Shown in pieces: positions 35,025 to 45,195 of a stretch of DNA of 64,000 nt. A program made the translations under genes and the position numbers. This DNA is from Marivirga tractuosa DSM 4126 (GTDB lineage Bacteria > Bacteroidota > Bacteroidia > Cytophagales > Cyclobacteriaceae). The notes under the pieces are model-generated. The model searched no databases. It was not told the DNA's origin and saw nothing but the letters and a program-made list of their open reading frames with translations. The stretch spans positions 3,007,001-3,071,000 of the forward strand of contig NC_014759.1 in assembly GCF_000183425.1 (NCBI RefSeq). Direction: 5' to 3'. Numbering within the stretch: position 1 is the first letter of the stretch; each line of letters opens with the position of its first letter.

Positions 35025-36460
35025 TGAGAGTGACTATGAAAGAGATCAAATATTTCGCATTAATCGTTTTTCTATTCTGGAATACAACTTCAGCATTGGC
35101 TCAATCAGATATGATTGGATATGGTTTATATAAAACATTACCTCAAGCCAATAACTTGAATCCTGCCTTGTTACCTGATTATAAATTTTCGTTGGGTTTA
35201 CCTGGACTTTCAGGATTTCATATCAATACGGGGCAAAATTTCACAAACTTGGAATTGCTTACTGCAGTTGATGAAAATGGAAATATCAATACCGGTGATA
35301 TCTTCCGTAAAATGAGAAGGAATAACCGGGTAACCTCCAATAATACAATTAATCTTTTTCATTTAGGGATTAGAGGTCTAACTAGTTATACAGCTTTTAG
35401 CATAAATACTAAAACCTTTGCAAGAGCAAGTTTACCCAAGGAACTTTTTGCACTTGCGCTATATGGTAATGCATCAGACGAATTGGATGATGGGCTGGTT
35501 GACCTTAGTAGGGGCTCCGTTAAAACAATGGCTTATACAGAAATAGGGATTTCTCATGGAAGGGAAATTCTAGCTGGAAAAATGACAGCTGGAATCAGGC
35601 TTAAATATATGATTGGACATGCTTATGCCGATATTCCAACTATTGATGGATCCTTACAGACTTATGGAAATTCAGAATTTAGAGGAGATTCTATTTCTTT
35701 AAATGTCAACCAATTTGAAATTAGAGGTGGAGGAGCAGCAGGAGCTTTAATGAATGGAGATGATATTGGGGATGATATTAGGTCAGCAGTTACTGGAAAT
35801 TCAGGCTTTGGATTAGATATTGGTGCCACTTATGAATTTTCACAGAAAATTAGATTCTTTGCTAGCCTTAATGACTTGGGGTTCATCAATTGGAATCAGG
35901 GAAATTCTTATCTGGGAACCGTTCCATCCATGAGCTATACTTTTGGAGGTGCTGACGTAGTAGAATTAATAAATGGGGAAGATCTTTCAGTAATTGATGA
36001 ATTAGATAGTGTAGTGAATAATTTAGAATACAATGAAACGAAAGAATCATTTACAACATCTTTAACAGGGAAGTTATATGCTGGGGCTTCATATCAATTC
36101 AGCAGAAGGCAAACGGCCTCAGCTATTTTATATTCGGAATTGTATAAAGGGGCATTGATTCCTGCCTTAACAGCCATGTATAATTTTCAAGGAGGCACTT
36201 TCTTTAACTTTGCTTTTTCCGCCACCATGATGAATGGTAGAGTGAACAACTTTGGTACTGGAATTACTTTAAACCTAATTCCTTTTCAAGTAGTATTAGC
36301 AACCAATGACTTATTATCAATTGTTAATCCAATGAATGGTCGGGCAGTCGATTTTAGGTTTGGTATAAATCATACATTTGGCAATGTTAATAAAGGGAAA
36401 TCAAGAGCTAAAAAGAACAGTAAAAATACAATTGACACAATTGATTTAGGAATTGACTGA
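35024..36460 (+). CDS. DUF5723 outer membrane barrel protein
   Basis: The 478-residue protein (a shorter start at 35036, MKEIKYF, is equally possible) has a signal peptide ending near SALAQSDM. The pattern GYGLYKTLPQANNLNPALLP, then LGLPGLSGF, typical of DUF5723 proteins, opens the mature part. Repeated aromatic strands follow, and a Lys-rich C-terminus. Such proteins resemble PorP/SprF and FadL-like barrels; their function is unknown. It overlaps the upstream lipoprotein by one base. Confidence 0.75.
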   Translation: MRVTMKEIKYFALIVFLFWNTTSALAQSDMIGYGLYKTLPQANNLNPALLPDYKFSLGLPGLSGFHINTGQNFTNLELLTAVDENGNINTGDIFRKMRRNNRVTSNNTINLFHLGIRGLTSYTAFSINTKTFARASLPKELFALALYGNASDELDDGLVDLSRGSVKTMAYTEIGISHGREILAGKMTAGIRLKYMIGHAYADIPTIDGSLQTYGNSEFRGDSISLNVNQFEIRGGGAAGALMNGDDIGDDIRSAVTGNSGFGLDIGATYEFSQKIRFFASLNDLGFINWNQGNSYLGTVPSMSYTFGGADVVELINGEDLSVIDELDSVVNNLEYNETKESFTTSLTGKLYAGASYQFSRRQTASAILYSELYKGALIPALTAMYNFQGGTFFNFAFSATMMNGRVNNFGTGITLNLIPFQVVLATNDLLSIVNPMNGRAVDFRFGINHTFGNVNKGKSRAKKNSKNTIDTIDLGID

Positions 36461-36537
36461 TATTTCAAAAAAAATCCCCTATTTTGAAGAAAATTTTAAA
36501 TTAAAATATTTTTGAAATCTAAATATTCATAGTATAA

Positions 36538-37146
36538 ATGATAGATAACATAAACGAAAACAAGATGGATTTAAACGTAAATTTCATCAAATCGGTATTG
36601 AGCCTTTTTTCTGAAATGCAAGGGAATGGAATCTCATTGGTTTATTTAGGGGAATTCAATCATGAAATTACAAAAATGTTTACTTCCATGGCAGAGTCTG
36701 ACATGGAAAGAAAAAAGGAAGACAGATATGTGAAGAAGAGGGTTTATCATGTAATGGTTGAAACCCTTCAGAACATGAATAAGCACTCGGATGAAATTAC
36801 TGATGCCCAAATTGGTAATGGACTGTTTGTGATAGGTAATAAAGAGGATATATATTATGTCATTACAAGCAATAAGGTTGCAAGAGATAAAGTAGAAGAT
36901 TTAAGGTCAGCTATTGATGAAGTAAATGCAGCTAGTGCCGATGAGTTGAAGAAAATGTATATGCAACAAATCAAGCATGGGAAGCTTTCTGACAAAGGTG
37001 GAGCAGGACTTGGATTGATTGATATTGCTAGAAAAACAGGCGAAAAATTAGTCTATAAATTTTTACCAATTGATGAGGAATTTGATCTTTTCATTTTGAA
37101 GGTAGAAATTAACGCTGATAAAATTAAAGACGTTAAGAGCAAGTAA
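36538..37146 (+). CDS. SiaB-family protein kinase (DUF6272, GHKL-type)
   Basis: The 202-residue single-domain protein resembles a GHKL ATPase: an N-box-like helix HVMVETLQNMNKHS and a G-box-like DKGGAGLGLIDIARKTG. There is no histidine dimerisation domain. This fits SiaB, a serine kinase that acts on an STAS-domain partner in the Pseudomonas SiaABCD signalling module. I see no SiaC homologue beside it. It could be controlled by, or control, the preceding envelope genes; a terminator follows. Confidence 0.75.
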   Translation: MIDNINENKMDLNVNFIKSVLSLFSEMQGNGISLVYLGEFNHEITKMFTSMAESDMERKKEDRYVKKRVYHVMVETLQNMNKHSDEITDAQIGNGLFVIGNKEDIYYVITSNKVARDKVEDLRSAIDEVNAASADELKKMYMQQIKHGKLSDKGGAGLGLIDIARKTGEKLVYKFLPIDEEFDLFILKVEINADKIKDVKSK

Positions 37147-37170
37147 TTAATATTATGTGACGGATTATTG

Positions 37171-37204
37171 AAAGCCTTTTCATAAATGAGAAGGCTTTTT
37201 TTGT
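37171..37204 (+). terminator. intrinsic terminator after the SiaB-like gene
   Basis: AAAGCCTTTTCA (37171-37182) pairs with 37187-37198 with one G-U pair around a TAAA loop, followed by a run of T residues. Confidence 0.85.
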
Positions 37205-37249
37205 GTTTATCAATCTCAAGAATACCCATTATTCTCGGCTAATAAATAT

Positions 37250-37257
37250 TATATTTG
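37250..37257 (+). promoter_or_regulatory. candidate -7 box (TATATTTG) for purK-purE
   Basis: This matches TAnnTTTG 25 bp before the ATG of purK, just after the terminator. The -33 region has no clear TTG. I see no PurR-like or riboswitch structure. Confidence 0.45.
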
Positions 37258-37282
37258 CCTTTCGATTAATCAAGTGAATCTT

Positions 37283-38419
37283 ATGAGTTTTAATACAGAT
37301 TTAAAAATTGGAGTTTTAGGAGGAGGTCAATTAGGTAGAATGTTGATTCAAAGTGCTATCAATATTAATATTGATTTAAGAATGATGGATCTTGATCCCA
37401 ATGCGCCTTGTGCAAAATTAGTTGCTGATTTTACAGTAGGTGATTTGGAAGATTTCAACGCAGTTTATGAATTCGGCAAACAATGCGATATTCTAACTAT
37501 TGAGATTGAAAAGGTCAATATTGAAGCGATGAAAAAGCTGCAATCGGAAGGTGTCAAAGTATATCCACAACCAGAAATCATAGAGATGATTCAGGATAAA
37601 AGAGTGCAGAAGCAGTTTTATCAAGACAATAATATTCCTACAGCGCCATTTGTATTAACTGAGAATAGAGCTGATTTGGAGAAATTATCCGATAAATTTC
37701 CAGCAGTACATAAAATAGGTAAAGGAGGTTATGACGGTAGAGGAGTTCAAGTCGTAAAAACTAAAGAGGATATAAATAAGGGATTTGATGCACCATCATT
37801 ATTAGAAGATTTTGTGCCTTTTAAAAAAGAATTGGCTGTAATAGTAAGCCGAAATGAGGATGGAGAGGTGAATACATTTCCCGTAGTAGAAATGGTTTTT
37901 CATCCAGAGCATAATTTGGTAGAGTATCTACTATCACCAGCTATTATTGAAAAATCTGAGGAACAAAAGGCAAAGGAAGTAGCGATTGATATTATTCAGA
38001 AATTGGAAATGGTTGGGATTCTTGCTGTCGAAATGTTCTTGACTAAAGATAATGAAATAATGGTTAATGAGATTGCGCCAAGACCTCACAACAGTGGTCA
38101 TCAAAGCATTGAAGGTAACTTTGTTTCTCAATATGACCAGCATTTAAGAGCTATACTCAATCTTCCATTAGGAAATACCTCTACTAAGATAAGTTCAGCA
38201 ATGGTCAATATATTGGGAGAAGATGGATTTACTGGAGATGCTAAATATGAAGGAATGGAAGAAGTAATGAAGATATCAGGTGCATCTGTTCATTTATATG
38301 GTAAAAAGTTGACAAAACCATTTAGAAAAATGGGGCACGTCACCATTACTGACCCTAGTTTAACGTCATTGAAGAGAAAGATTGAGAAAGTCAAATCTAC
38401 ATTAAAAGTTAAAGCATGA
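37283..38419 (+). CDS. purK: 5-(carboxyamino)imidazole ribonucleotide synthase
   Basis: I prefer ATG 37283 (MSFNTDLKIG) over GTG 37274, giving 378 residues. The N-terminal nucleotide-binding motif is IGVLGGGQLGRML. The ATP-grasp domain contains KIGKGGYDGRGV and EMFLTKDNEIMVNEIAPRPHNSGH. PurK uses ATP and bicarbonate to make N5-CAIR from AIR in purine synthesis. It overlaps purE by 4 bases (ATGA), the classical coupled pair. Confidence 0.97.
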   Translation: MSFNTDLKIGVLGGGQLGRMLIQSAININIDLRMMDLDPNAPCAKLVADFTVGDLEDFNAVYEFGKQCDILTIEIEKVNIEAMKKLQSEGVKVYPQPEIIEMIQDKRVQKQFYQDNNIPTAPFVLTENRADLEKLSDKFPAVHKIGKGGYDGRGVQVVKTKEDINKGFDAPSLLEDFVPFKKELAVIVSRNEDGEVNTFPVVEMVFHPEHNLVEYLLSPAIIEKSEEQKAKEVAIDIIQKLEMVGILAVEMFLTKDNEIMVNEIAPRPHNSGHQSIEGNFVSQYDQHLRAILNLPLGNTSTKISSAMVNILGEDGFTGDAKYEGMEEVMKISGASVHLYGKKLTKPFRKMGHVTITDPSLTSLKRKIEKVKSTLKVKA

Positions 38420-38937
38420 GCAAGGGTAAAATAGCAATAATAATGGGCAGCCAGTCAGACCTAAAGGTGATGAGTGAGGCTGCTAAAATATTAGAAGAAT
38501 TGGGGGTTGATTTCGAATTGACCATAGTTTCTGCGCACAGAACTCCAGAAAGAATGATGGATTTTGCCCAATCGGCTAGAAAGAATGGTTTTCATGCTAT
38601 AATAGCTGGTGCGGGTGGTGCTGCACACCTTCCAGGGATGGTGGCGGCTTATACTACTCTTCCAGTTATAGGCGTTCCCGTTAAATCTAGTAATTCTATT
38701 GACGGATGGGACTCGGTTTTGTCTATTTTACAAATGCCAGGTGGAGTACCAGTGGCAACCGTTGCGTTAGATGGTGCTAAAAATGCTGGTATTTTAGCAG
38801 CTCAAATTATTTCAAATTTTGATAATGAGGTGGCTAAAAACTTAGAAAATTATAAGAAACAAATGAAAGATAAAGTATTGAAAACTGCTGAGGAAGTAGA
38901 AACTAAAGGGTGGAAATCAGGTAAGGTAGGGTTTTAA
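38416..38937 (+). CDS. purE: N5-CAIR mutase
   Basis: The 173-residue protein has the class I PurE motifs IIMGSQSDLKVM, VSAHRTPERM and IAGAGGAAHLPGMVAAYTTL. It moves the carboxylate of N5-CAIR to C4 to give CAIR, the step after PurK. The protein ends one base before the stop of the convergent histidine kinase begins, so there is no spacer and no separate terminator. Confidence 0.97.
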   Translation: MSKGKIAIIMGSQSDLKVMSEAAKILEELGVDFELTIVSAHRTPERMMDFAQSARKNGFHAIIAGAGGAAHLPGMVAAYTTLPVIGVPVKSSNSIDGWDSVLSILQMPGGVPVATVALDGAKNAGILAAQIISNFDNEVAKNLENYKKQMKDKVLKTAEEVETKGWKSGKVGF

Positions 38938-41052
38938 TCATTTTTCTATGAGTGGAAAATATAGGGTGAACTCACTATGTTTTCCAACTTCAGTATCCAA
39001 GTTGATTTTACCGTTTAATCTATCCACTAAAGTTTTTACAATAGCTAGCCCTAATCCATTTGAACTTTCTCCTCCAGTAGGTTTGGCACTTAATTTCTTA
39101 AACTTCATGAATAAGCTGTTCTTGTCTTCCTCGGTAAACCCAGGCCCAAAATCTTTAATGCTAATCCAATAGTCGTTCTTATTTATTCCAGCACGTAATG
39201 TGATTTCCGATTCTAAATCAGAAAATTTAACAGCATTTGATACTAGATTTTCCAGTATTCTATTGAGATAGTTTTTATTGGTTCTTATTTGAAGCCCCGG
39301 TTCAGCCTCAACTTTGCATTCAATTTGCTTATTTGTTAATTCAACTATAAAATTCGATACTGTTTCTTCTAAAAGTTTTTTAAGGTCTAATGATTCAGTT
39401 ATTATTTCCTCTTTTTCTGCTGACATCGAATTTACATCCAATAAGTCATTTATTAAATAGGCACCATGTTTGGCATTATTTCTTATCATTTCAACATATT
39501 GACTTTGCTCTTCATTTAAGCCTGATAACCTTAAAAGCTCTGTTAATCCCTTAATACGATGAAATGGTGCTTTCATATCATGTGCCACCAAGTTCAATAA
39601 AGAGTCTTTTTCATTATTTAAGTCATCTAATTCTTTGTTTTGAATAATGAGTTCATCGTTTTGTGCTTTTATCTCTTTATTCTTTAGTGTTATATTTTTT
39701 TGTTGTTCTTCAATCTTATTGTTCTTAAGTTGTAGTATTTTGTTATGCTGCCTTCTCTTATTGGCAGTTATCCAAATGATAACCAATAGAATAATTGCCA
39801 ATATTATAGTTGCTGTAAGGGCTATGTTGAAAGCTTTTTGCTTCTGAATGACCTGTTTATAAGCTTCTTCATTTTGTTTCAGTAGCTGATTTTCAGTTTC
39901 TTTAACGTCTAACTCTAATCGGGCTTCTAATCTTTCAATTTCGCGTGCTGTATTTACATTTTCTGTCTTTTCTTTTAACGCATGGTATTTTTTAAAATAT
40001 TCAAATGCTTGCTGCGTATCGCCCCCTTTCTCATAGATTTTTGAAAGATAGAAATAGGCGTCTTGTTCAAATGTAATGTCATTATTTGTTGCTAAACCGC
40101 TGACTTTTAAAAAGTAATCTTTAGCTTGGTTATACTCATTTCTATAAAAGTGGATTTCACCTAAAAGTGAATATACTTGTATGATAAGATTTACATTATT
40201 GGCTTGAGATGCAAATTCTAGTGCTTCAGAAGCATTTGTTAAAGCAATTCTTAATTGACCTCTTTTAGTATTCATTCTAGCTATTGATAATTTTATAATA
40301 GCTAAGTTGGCTTCGTCATTTATTTTGGAAGCAACTTCATATGCTTGAGTAAAGTATTTCAAGCTGTTGTTATAGTTCTCCATTTGCCCATAGATGTCAG
40401 CTATTTCTAAATAAATTGAAATTATTCCAGAGGGGTCATTAAAGGTTTTTCTTATTTCAGCGGTTTTTAAAGACATTTCTAATGCCTTTTTAAGATTGTT
40501 TTGAGATTGATAAAGTTCAGCCAAACTTTTATAGCCATAACTTAAAGAAACCGAGTCGTTAATTTCTTTGAAAACTTCTAATGCTCTGAAGAAATTATCG
40601 TAAGCAGAAACATAATTTCCTTGATTAAAAAAGAGCCTGCCAATATTGTTGAGTGAATAGCCGTATTGTAAAGAATCACCATACAAAAGTGCTGAATCTT
40701 TTGCTTGCTGATATAGGTCAAATGCTTTTAGATTTTCGCCTTTATAAAAGTGGCCTACACCTTTAAAGTTTAAAGACTTCACGATCTGTCCAACTAATTC
40801 AGGACTATTTCTCGATAATTCTATCGCTTGCTGACTGTAAAAGACAGTACTGTCAGGAAAAGATTTTCTATATTCCCAAGCCAGTTGATTATAAGATTCA
40901 ATTTTTGCGGATGGGCTTGAATCACTTATGCTGCATTTTAGGCTGTCTATTACAGTTCTGTTTTGTGCCAATAAGCTGCATGGCATCAAAATAATTATCA
41001 GATATAATAGTATGCTAAACTTAAGTCTCACAATTCTTGAATGTTTCTGCAA
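38938..41052 (-). CDS. TPR-repeat sensor histidine kinase
   Basis: The protein (704 residues from TTG 41052; GTG 41031 gives a tidier signal peptide) has a signal sequence ending at SLLAQ. About seven TPR units (60-370) precede one membrane helix (about 405-428). A coiled coil leads to HisKA with H491 in NLVAHDMKAPFHR, and HATPase_c follows with GPGFTEEDKNSLF and SNGLGLAIVKTLV. This periplasmic-TPR class is common in Bacteroidota; the ligand is unknown. No response regulator is adjacent, so it is an orphan. Confidence 0.88.
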   Translation of the reverse strand: MQKHSRIVRLKFSILLYLIIILMPCSLLAQNRTVIDSLKCSISDSSPSAKIESYNQLAWEYRKSFPDSTVFYSQQAIELSRNSPELVGQIVKSLNFKGVGHFYKGENLKAFDLYQQAKDSALLYGDSLQYGYSLNNIGRLFFNQGNYVSAYDNFFRALEVFKEINDSVSLSYGYKSLAELYQSQNNLKKALEMSLKTAEIRKTFNDPSGIISIYLEIADIYGQMENYNNSLKYFTQAYEVASKINDEANLAIIKLSIARMNTKRGQLRIALTNASEALEFASQANNVNLIIQVYSLLGEIHFYRNEYNQAKDYFLKVSGLATNNDITFEQDAYFYLSKIYEKGGDTQQAFEYFKKYHALKEKTENVNTAREIERLEARLELDVKETENQLLKQNEEAYKQVIQKQKAFNIALTATIILAIILLVIIWITANKRRQHNKILQLKNNKIEEQQKNITLKNKEIKAQNDELIIQNKELDDLNNEKDSLLNLVAHDMKAPFHRIKGLTELLRLSGLNEEQSQYVEMIRNNAKHGAYLINDLLDVNSMSAEKEEIITESLDLKKLLEETVSNFIVELTNKQIECKVEAEPGLQIRTNKNYLNRILENLVSNAVKFSDLESEITLRAGINKNDYWISIKDFGPGFTEEDKNSLFMKFKKLSAKPTGGESSNGLGLAIVKTLVDRLNGKINLDTEVGKHSEFTLYFPLIEK

Positions 41053-41137
41053 TTTATAGTATTTCAGCTATAAAAATGCAATTTGCTTTATTCTAATTAC
41101 TAAATTTATGAATTAAGCACAATTAAATTCAATATAA

Positions 41138-41707
41138 ATGTCATCTCATCACATTATTAGAGACGAACAGGAGCCACCAGTTCTGGTTTTCCAAATAAAT
41201 GATAATTGGGAAGCGCTGTCAGAAATTTTAGGCTGGTCTCCAATTCTAATTATCAACCCTTATTTAAGAGAAACCTTCGAATTGAAGCAAACTAAAATTG
41301 ATGGTTATGTAATTAAAGAGGGAGAAGTAGTAGAGCCTAATAAGCATGATTTAATTTATAACGAAAGCCAGTTGCATGATGATTTATTGAGATGGATCAG
41401 GGAAAGAAATTGTACTGCAGTGAATATTTTCAGTGATTTTAATATTACTATCGACTTATTCAATCAATTGGATGGTGATATTTTAAAAATTCCTTTAATA
41501 TTTTTTACTGAAAATGGTAAGTATATTATGAAGCCAAATTCTAGTTTTAAAAAGTGGTATCCAGAAGGATTTAAAATGGATATCATTAATGACGATATCA
41601 CAAGGACGGAAAATCTAATTAAACTTGGAAGTGGATATCAAGTTGCAAAGGAAGGATTTGTAAAAGTAGAGATTGAAGGGGATTTAATATTATTAAAAGA
41701 GAGATGA
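41138..41707 (+). CDS. unassigned protein, possibly thiamine pyrophosphokinase-like
   Basis: The 189-residue protein begins MSSHHIIRDEQEPPVLVFQ, which to me resembles the N-terminus of Bacteroidota proteins annotated as thiamine pyrophosphokinase-like (MSSHHIVR-EQEPAL). WSPILIIN and a C-terminal beta segment (GFVKVEIEGDLILLKER) also fit loosely. However, the acidic DGDxDS-type nucleotide-binding core of real thiamine pyrophosphokinases is not visible, so catalysis is doubtful. It has no operon partner: neighbours are on the other strand. The family call is tentative. Confidence 0.4.
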   Translation: MSSHHIIRDEQEPPVLVFQINDNWEALSEILGWSPILIINPYLRETFELKQTKIDGYVIKEGEVVEPNKHDLIYNESQLHDDLLRWIRERNCTAVNIFSDFNITIDLFNQLDGDILKIPLIFFTENGKYIMKPNSSFKKWYPEGFKMDIINDDITRTENLIKLGSGYQVAKEGFVKVEIEGDLILLKER

Positions 41708-41731
41708 GCTAAAATTAACCTCATCTCCCTT
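41701..41731. terminator. hairpin between convergent genes at 41.7 kb
   Basis: GAGATGAG (41701-41708) pairs perfectly with 41720-41727 and is followed by CCTTTATT. It overlaps the last codons and stop of the plus-strand gene and can serve both strands. Confidence 0.6.
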
Positions 41732-41737
41732 TATTAA

Positions 41738-42508
41738 TTAACCATATATTTCATTTAAAAGTCCAGCTAACCTTATGCCTGCTTTTTTCAATTGAGTCTG
41801 AACCGTTGCCCAATTTTTGTAGCTGTATTCATATCCCAAATACATGTCTTCTGGCAATTCATATACTTGATTCCTTAATCCCATAGCTTCTTTGTACCAA
41901 TCATCAATGGTACTATTTTGAAGTGTATTAATTTCATCTTTTGTAGTGATGTTTACTGCATTTGCCAATTCAGTATAGCTAAAAGCTTTAGAATCGATCA
42001 TTTCGCTGTCCCATACCCGATGTAAGTTAGAATTCTGACCAAACCATTTAACTTTTACAGCATTTCCACCAATATCTTCTCCATTTCCAACATGACAAGG
42101 CTGATGAATATCACCCACTAAATGGATCAACATTTTAAGTTTTTCTTGTTCGCTTTTAGCATCTAGATTACCTTCCTTTAGCTCCTTTGTAATTTTTTGA
42201 ATCATCATGATGATATCTCCATCAGGATTTTTTTCACTTTCTTCATATGTCATACCATCTGGAATGGTAACATAATGCCAAGGTTTAGCATAATCCCAAT
42301 TATCATCTGATTTTATATTGTCCATCCACACACTTGCAACTGCCATGGATTCCCTATTCAATATCTCACTTACCTTTTTTTCAACCTTCCTTTTTAAATA
42401 GAAAGAAGCCACTTCTCCTACTACTCTATGTCCTGTTTGTCCCCATGCTAAAGCTTGAGAGATGCTGAAAATGCTTAAAATAAAAAAGCTTATTACTCTA
42501 ATCTTCAT
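41738..42508 (-). CDS. secreted S1/P1-type zinc nuclease
   Basis: I start at ATG 42508 (MKIRVISFF), giving 256 residues with a signal peptide ending SQALA. Cleavage there leaves Trp as residue 1 of the mature protein (WGQTGHRVVG), which is required because the N-terminal Trp ligates zinc in this family. Other zinc ligands are visible in DNWDYAKPWHYV, HLVGDIHQPCHVG and NLHRVWDSEMID. S1/P1 nucleases degrade single-stranded DNA and RNA and remove 3' phosphates, probably for phosphate or nucleotide scavenging outside the cell. Confidence 0.92.
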   Translation of the reverse strand: MKIRVISFFILSIFSISQALAWGQTGHRVVGEVASFYLKRKVEKKVSEILNRESMAVASVWMDNIKSDDNWDYAKPWHYVTIPDGMTYEESEKNPDGDIIMMIQKITKELKEGNLDAKSEQEKLKMLIHLVGDIHQPCHVGNGEDIGGNAVKVKWFGQNSNLHRVWDSEMIDSKAFSYTELANAVNITTKDEINTLQNSTIDDWYKEAMGLRNQVYELPEDMYLGYEYSYKNWATVQTQLKKAGIRLAGLLNEIYG

Positions 42509-42553
42509 ATTATTAAATTTTTGCAAAGATAGTTATTTAGTATTACCAATAGT

Positions 42554-44578
42554 TTATTTCTTATCCCGTAATTTTTGAAGTTCTTGCCATTCATCTCGTA
42601 ATCTCGCTGCCTCTATGAAATCAAGTTCTTTCGCAGCTTTCTCCATTTTCTTTTTCGTGGCGGAGATCATTTTATCCAAGCCTGTTTTATCCATATATTG
42701 AACTACAGGGTCTGCAGCAACGGAAGTTTCTTCTATGCCTGCATAATATTTCTTTTGGGAGGTTTTCTTAGAATCAACAGCAACCGTTTGGCCTAAAATA
42801 CTTTCCCTAGATTTGAACACGGTTTTTGGTGTGATGCCATGTTCTTCGTTATAGGCTTTTTGAATGGCTCTCCTTCTATTGGTTTCATCCATCGCTTGTT
42901 GCATAGAGTCGGTAATTTTGTCGGCATACATGATCACTTTTCCTTTTTCATTTCTTGCCGCTCTACCGATGGTTTGAACTAGTGATCGCTGATTTCTTAA
43001 GAAGCCTTCTTTATCGGCATCCAATATGGCTACTAAGGAGACTTCTGGTAAATCTAATCCTTCCCTCAATAGATTTACACCTACTAAAACATCAAATTCC
43101 CCTAATCTTAAATCTCTCAGGATTTCCACTCTGTCTAAAGTATCGACTTCAGAGTGAATATAGCGTGATTTCACCCCTGCTCTACCTAAGAATTTATGCA
43201 ATTCCTCTGCCATTCTTTTGGTTAAAGTAGTACATAACACTCGCTCATTCAGTTTGACTCTTTCATCGATTTCTTCCAATAAATCGTCAATTTGATTCCC
43301 ACTTGGGCGCACATCAATTTCAGGATCTAGTAAACCTGTTGGTCTGATTACTTGTTCTACTACAGAGCCTTCAGTTTTACGTAATTCATATTCCGCAGGA
43401 GTGGCACTCACAAATATGGTTTGGCCAATCAAATTTTCAAATTCATCAAATTTCAAAGGTCTGTTATCCATTGCAGAGGGTAATCGGTAGCCATAGTCCA
43501 CGAGATTGATTTTTCTGGCTCTATCTCCTCCATACATTGCTCGAACTTGCGGAACGGTAACGTGGCTCTCATCAATTACCATTAGGAAATCATCAGGAAA
43601 ATAATCCAATAAGCAGAAAGGTCTTGTACCTGGAGTTCGCCTGTCAAAATAGCGAGAATAATTCTCGACTCCTGAGCAGTAACCTAATTCACGCATCATC
43701 TCAATATCAAATTCGGTTCTTTCTTGAAGTCTTTTGGCTTCTAAAAATCTTCCATCTCTTTCAAAGAATTTGACTTGCTCCACCATGTCATCTTGAATTT
43801 CTTTGATAGCTTGGTGCAAAACATCTTTACCTGTTACGAAAAGATTGGCAGGAAAAATACTAATGATTTTTTCTTCTGATATTTTCTTTCCGGTTTCAGG
43901 ATCAATTCGCTGGATGGACTCTATTTCGTCTCCCCAAAACATAATTCTATAGGCGAAATCGGCATAAGCAACAAAAATATCTACCGTATCCCCTTTTACT
44001 CTAAAAGTCCCTCTCTTGAATTCTGCTGTAGTTCTGTTGTAGAGAATATCAACGAAAGCAAAAAGCAACTGATTTCTTGCTACTTTATCACCTTGCTGTA
44101 GACGGATAATATTTTTCCCAAATTCTTCAGGGTTTCCAATACCGTAAATGCAGGAAACCGATGCTACCACAATCACATCTCTTCTTCCTGAGAGCAAGGC
44201 GGAAGTAGCACTTAATCGTAATTTTTCAATTTCTTCATTTATTGAGAGATCTTTTTCTATATATACATTGCTGGAAGGTATAAATGCTTCAGGCTGATAA
44301 TAATCGTAATAGGAAATAAAATATTCAACTGCATTTTCGGGAAAGAACTGTTTGAATTCACCGTAAAGTTGGGCAGCAAGAGTTTTATTATGACTTAAAA
44401 CTAAAGTGGGCTTTTGAACACGTTCTACTAAGTTGGCTATGGTAAAGGTTTTTCCCGAACCAGTTACCCCTAAAAGAACTTGATCTTGTTCGCCTTCTTC
44501 AACCCCTTTTTGAAGCGCTTGGATGGCTTTTGGCTGGTCTCCAGTTGGTTGGTATTCACTAGTGATTTTAAAATCCAT
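42554..44578 (-). CDS. uvrB: excinuclease ABC subunit B
   Basis: The 674-residue protein has the P-loop GVTGSGKT at 37-44, the beta-hairpin region [15 protein letters not shown]-like at about 90, helicase motifs [11 protein letters not shown] and QTIGRAARN, and a C-terminal UVR motif ([20 protein letters not shown]) that binds UvrC. UvrB verifies damage in nucleotide excision repair. uvrC lies 28 kb away on the same strand, not in an operon with it. A candidate -7 box lies upstream. Confidence 0.97.
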   Translation of the reverse strand: MDFKITSEYQPTGDQPKAIQALQKGVEEGEQDQVLLGVTGSGKTFTIANLVERVQKPTLVLSHNKTLAAQLYGEFKQFFPENAVEYFISYYDYYQPEAFIPSSNVYIEKDLSINEEIEKLRLSATSALLSGRRDVIVVASVSCIYGIGNPEEFGKNIIRLQQGDKVARNQLLFAFVDILYNRTTAEFKRGTFRVKGDTVDIFVAYADFAYRIMFWGDEIESIQRIDPETGKKISEEKIISIFPANLFVTGKDVLHQAIKEIQDDMVEQVKFFERDGRFLEAKRLQERTEFDIEMMRELGYCSGVENYSRYFDRRTPGTRPFCLLDYFPDDFLMVIDESHVTVPQVRAMYGGDRARKINLVDYGYRLPSAMDNRPLKFDEFENLIGQTIFVSATPAEYELRKTEGSVVEQVIRPTGLLDPEIDVRPSGNQIDDLLEEIDERVKLNERVLCTTLTKRMAEELHKFLGRAGVKSRYIHSEVDTLDRVEILRDLRLGEFDVLVGVNLLREGLDLPEVSLVAILDADKEGFLRNQRSLVQTIGRAARNEKGKVIMYADKITDSMQQAMDETNRRRAIQKAYNEEHGITPKTVFKSRESILGQTVAVDSKKTSQKKYYAGIEETSVAADPVVQYMDKTGLDKMISATKKKMEKAAKELDFIEAARLRDEWQELQKLRDKK

Positions 44579-44616
44579 ACCTACAACAAACGATTAAGTT
44601 GGAAAATGTTTACCAG

Positions 44617-44624
44617 CAAATATA
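44617..44624 (-). promoter_or_regulatory. candidate -7 box (TATATTTG) for uvrB
   Basis: This matches TAnnTTTG on the minus strand, 38 bp before the uvrB start. No LexA-like palindrome is evident in the 222-bp gap, which otherwise holds only AT-rich sequence. Confidence 0.4.
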
Positions 44625-44800
44625 ATCAGATTTTAGGCCATTGGGCAGATTAATTCTACTAATGTTTTATTTATTCAGTTGGTTTGGATCCATTAATGTA
44701 ACAATTATCACATATAGCTTTTTTATTTGAGTATTTAGATGCCTTCTGCCAATCAATATAAAACTAGCAACGTATCAACAGTAAATAAAAAGAGATAAAT

Positions 44801-45190
44801 ATGAATTACTATCATTCAAGAATATTGAAAGGAAGAGATTTTAGTGCGGTAAGATCGGAAGTGGAAGCAGCATTGAAAGAAGAAGGTTTTGGGATTCTGA
44901 CTGAAATAGACTTTAAAGCTACCATGAAGAAAAAATTGGGCAAAGATTATTTGCCTCATGTGATTTTAGGAGCTTGCAATCCTAGCTATGCCGATAAAGT
45001 AGTTTCAATTGAGCCTCATATCAGCACTATGTTGCCATGCAATGTTACCATAAGGGAAATGGAAAATGGAGAAATAGAAGTTGCGGCTATGGATCCTGCA
45101 GCCGTAATGAAGGTAGTGGAAAACGATAAAATTATTCAACACGCTGTTGAAGTAAACGAATTGCTTAAGAATGTATTGAAAGCATTATGA
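44801..45190 (+). CDS. DUF302 family protein
   Basis: The 129-residue protein matches DUF302: VEAALKEEGFGILTEIDFKA, MKKKLGKDYLPHVILGACNP and a strand-rich centre (ISTMLPCNVTIREMENGEIE). These small cytoplasmic proteins form compact dimers; their role is unknown, though they are often linked to metal or redox stress. It stands alone between minus-strand genes, closed by a hairpin. Confidence 0.88.
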   Translation: MNYYHSRILKGRDFSAVRSEVEAALKEEGFGILTEIDFKATMKKKLGKDYLPHVILGACNPSYADKVVSIEPHISTMLPCNVTIREMENGEIEVAAMDPAAVMKVVENDKIIQHAVEVNELLKNVLKAL

Positions 45191-45195
45191 TTATT

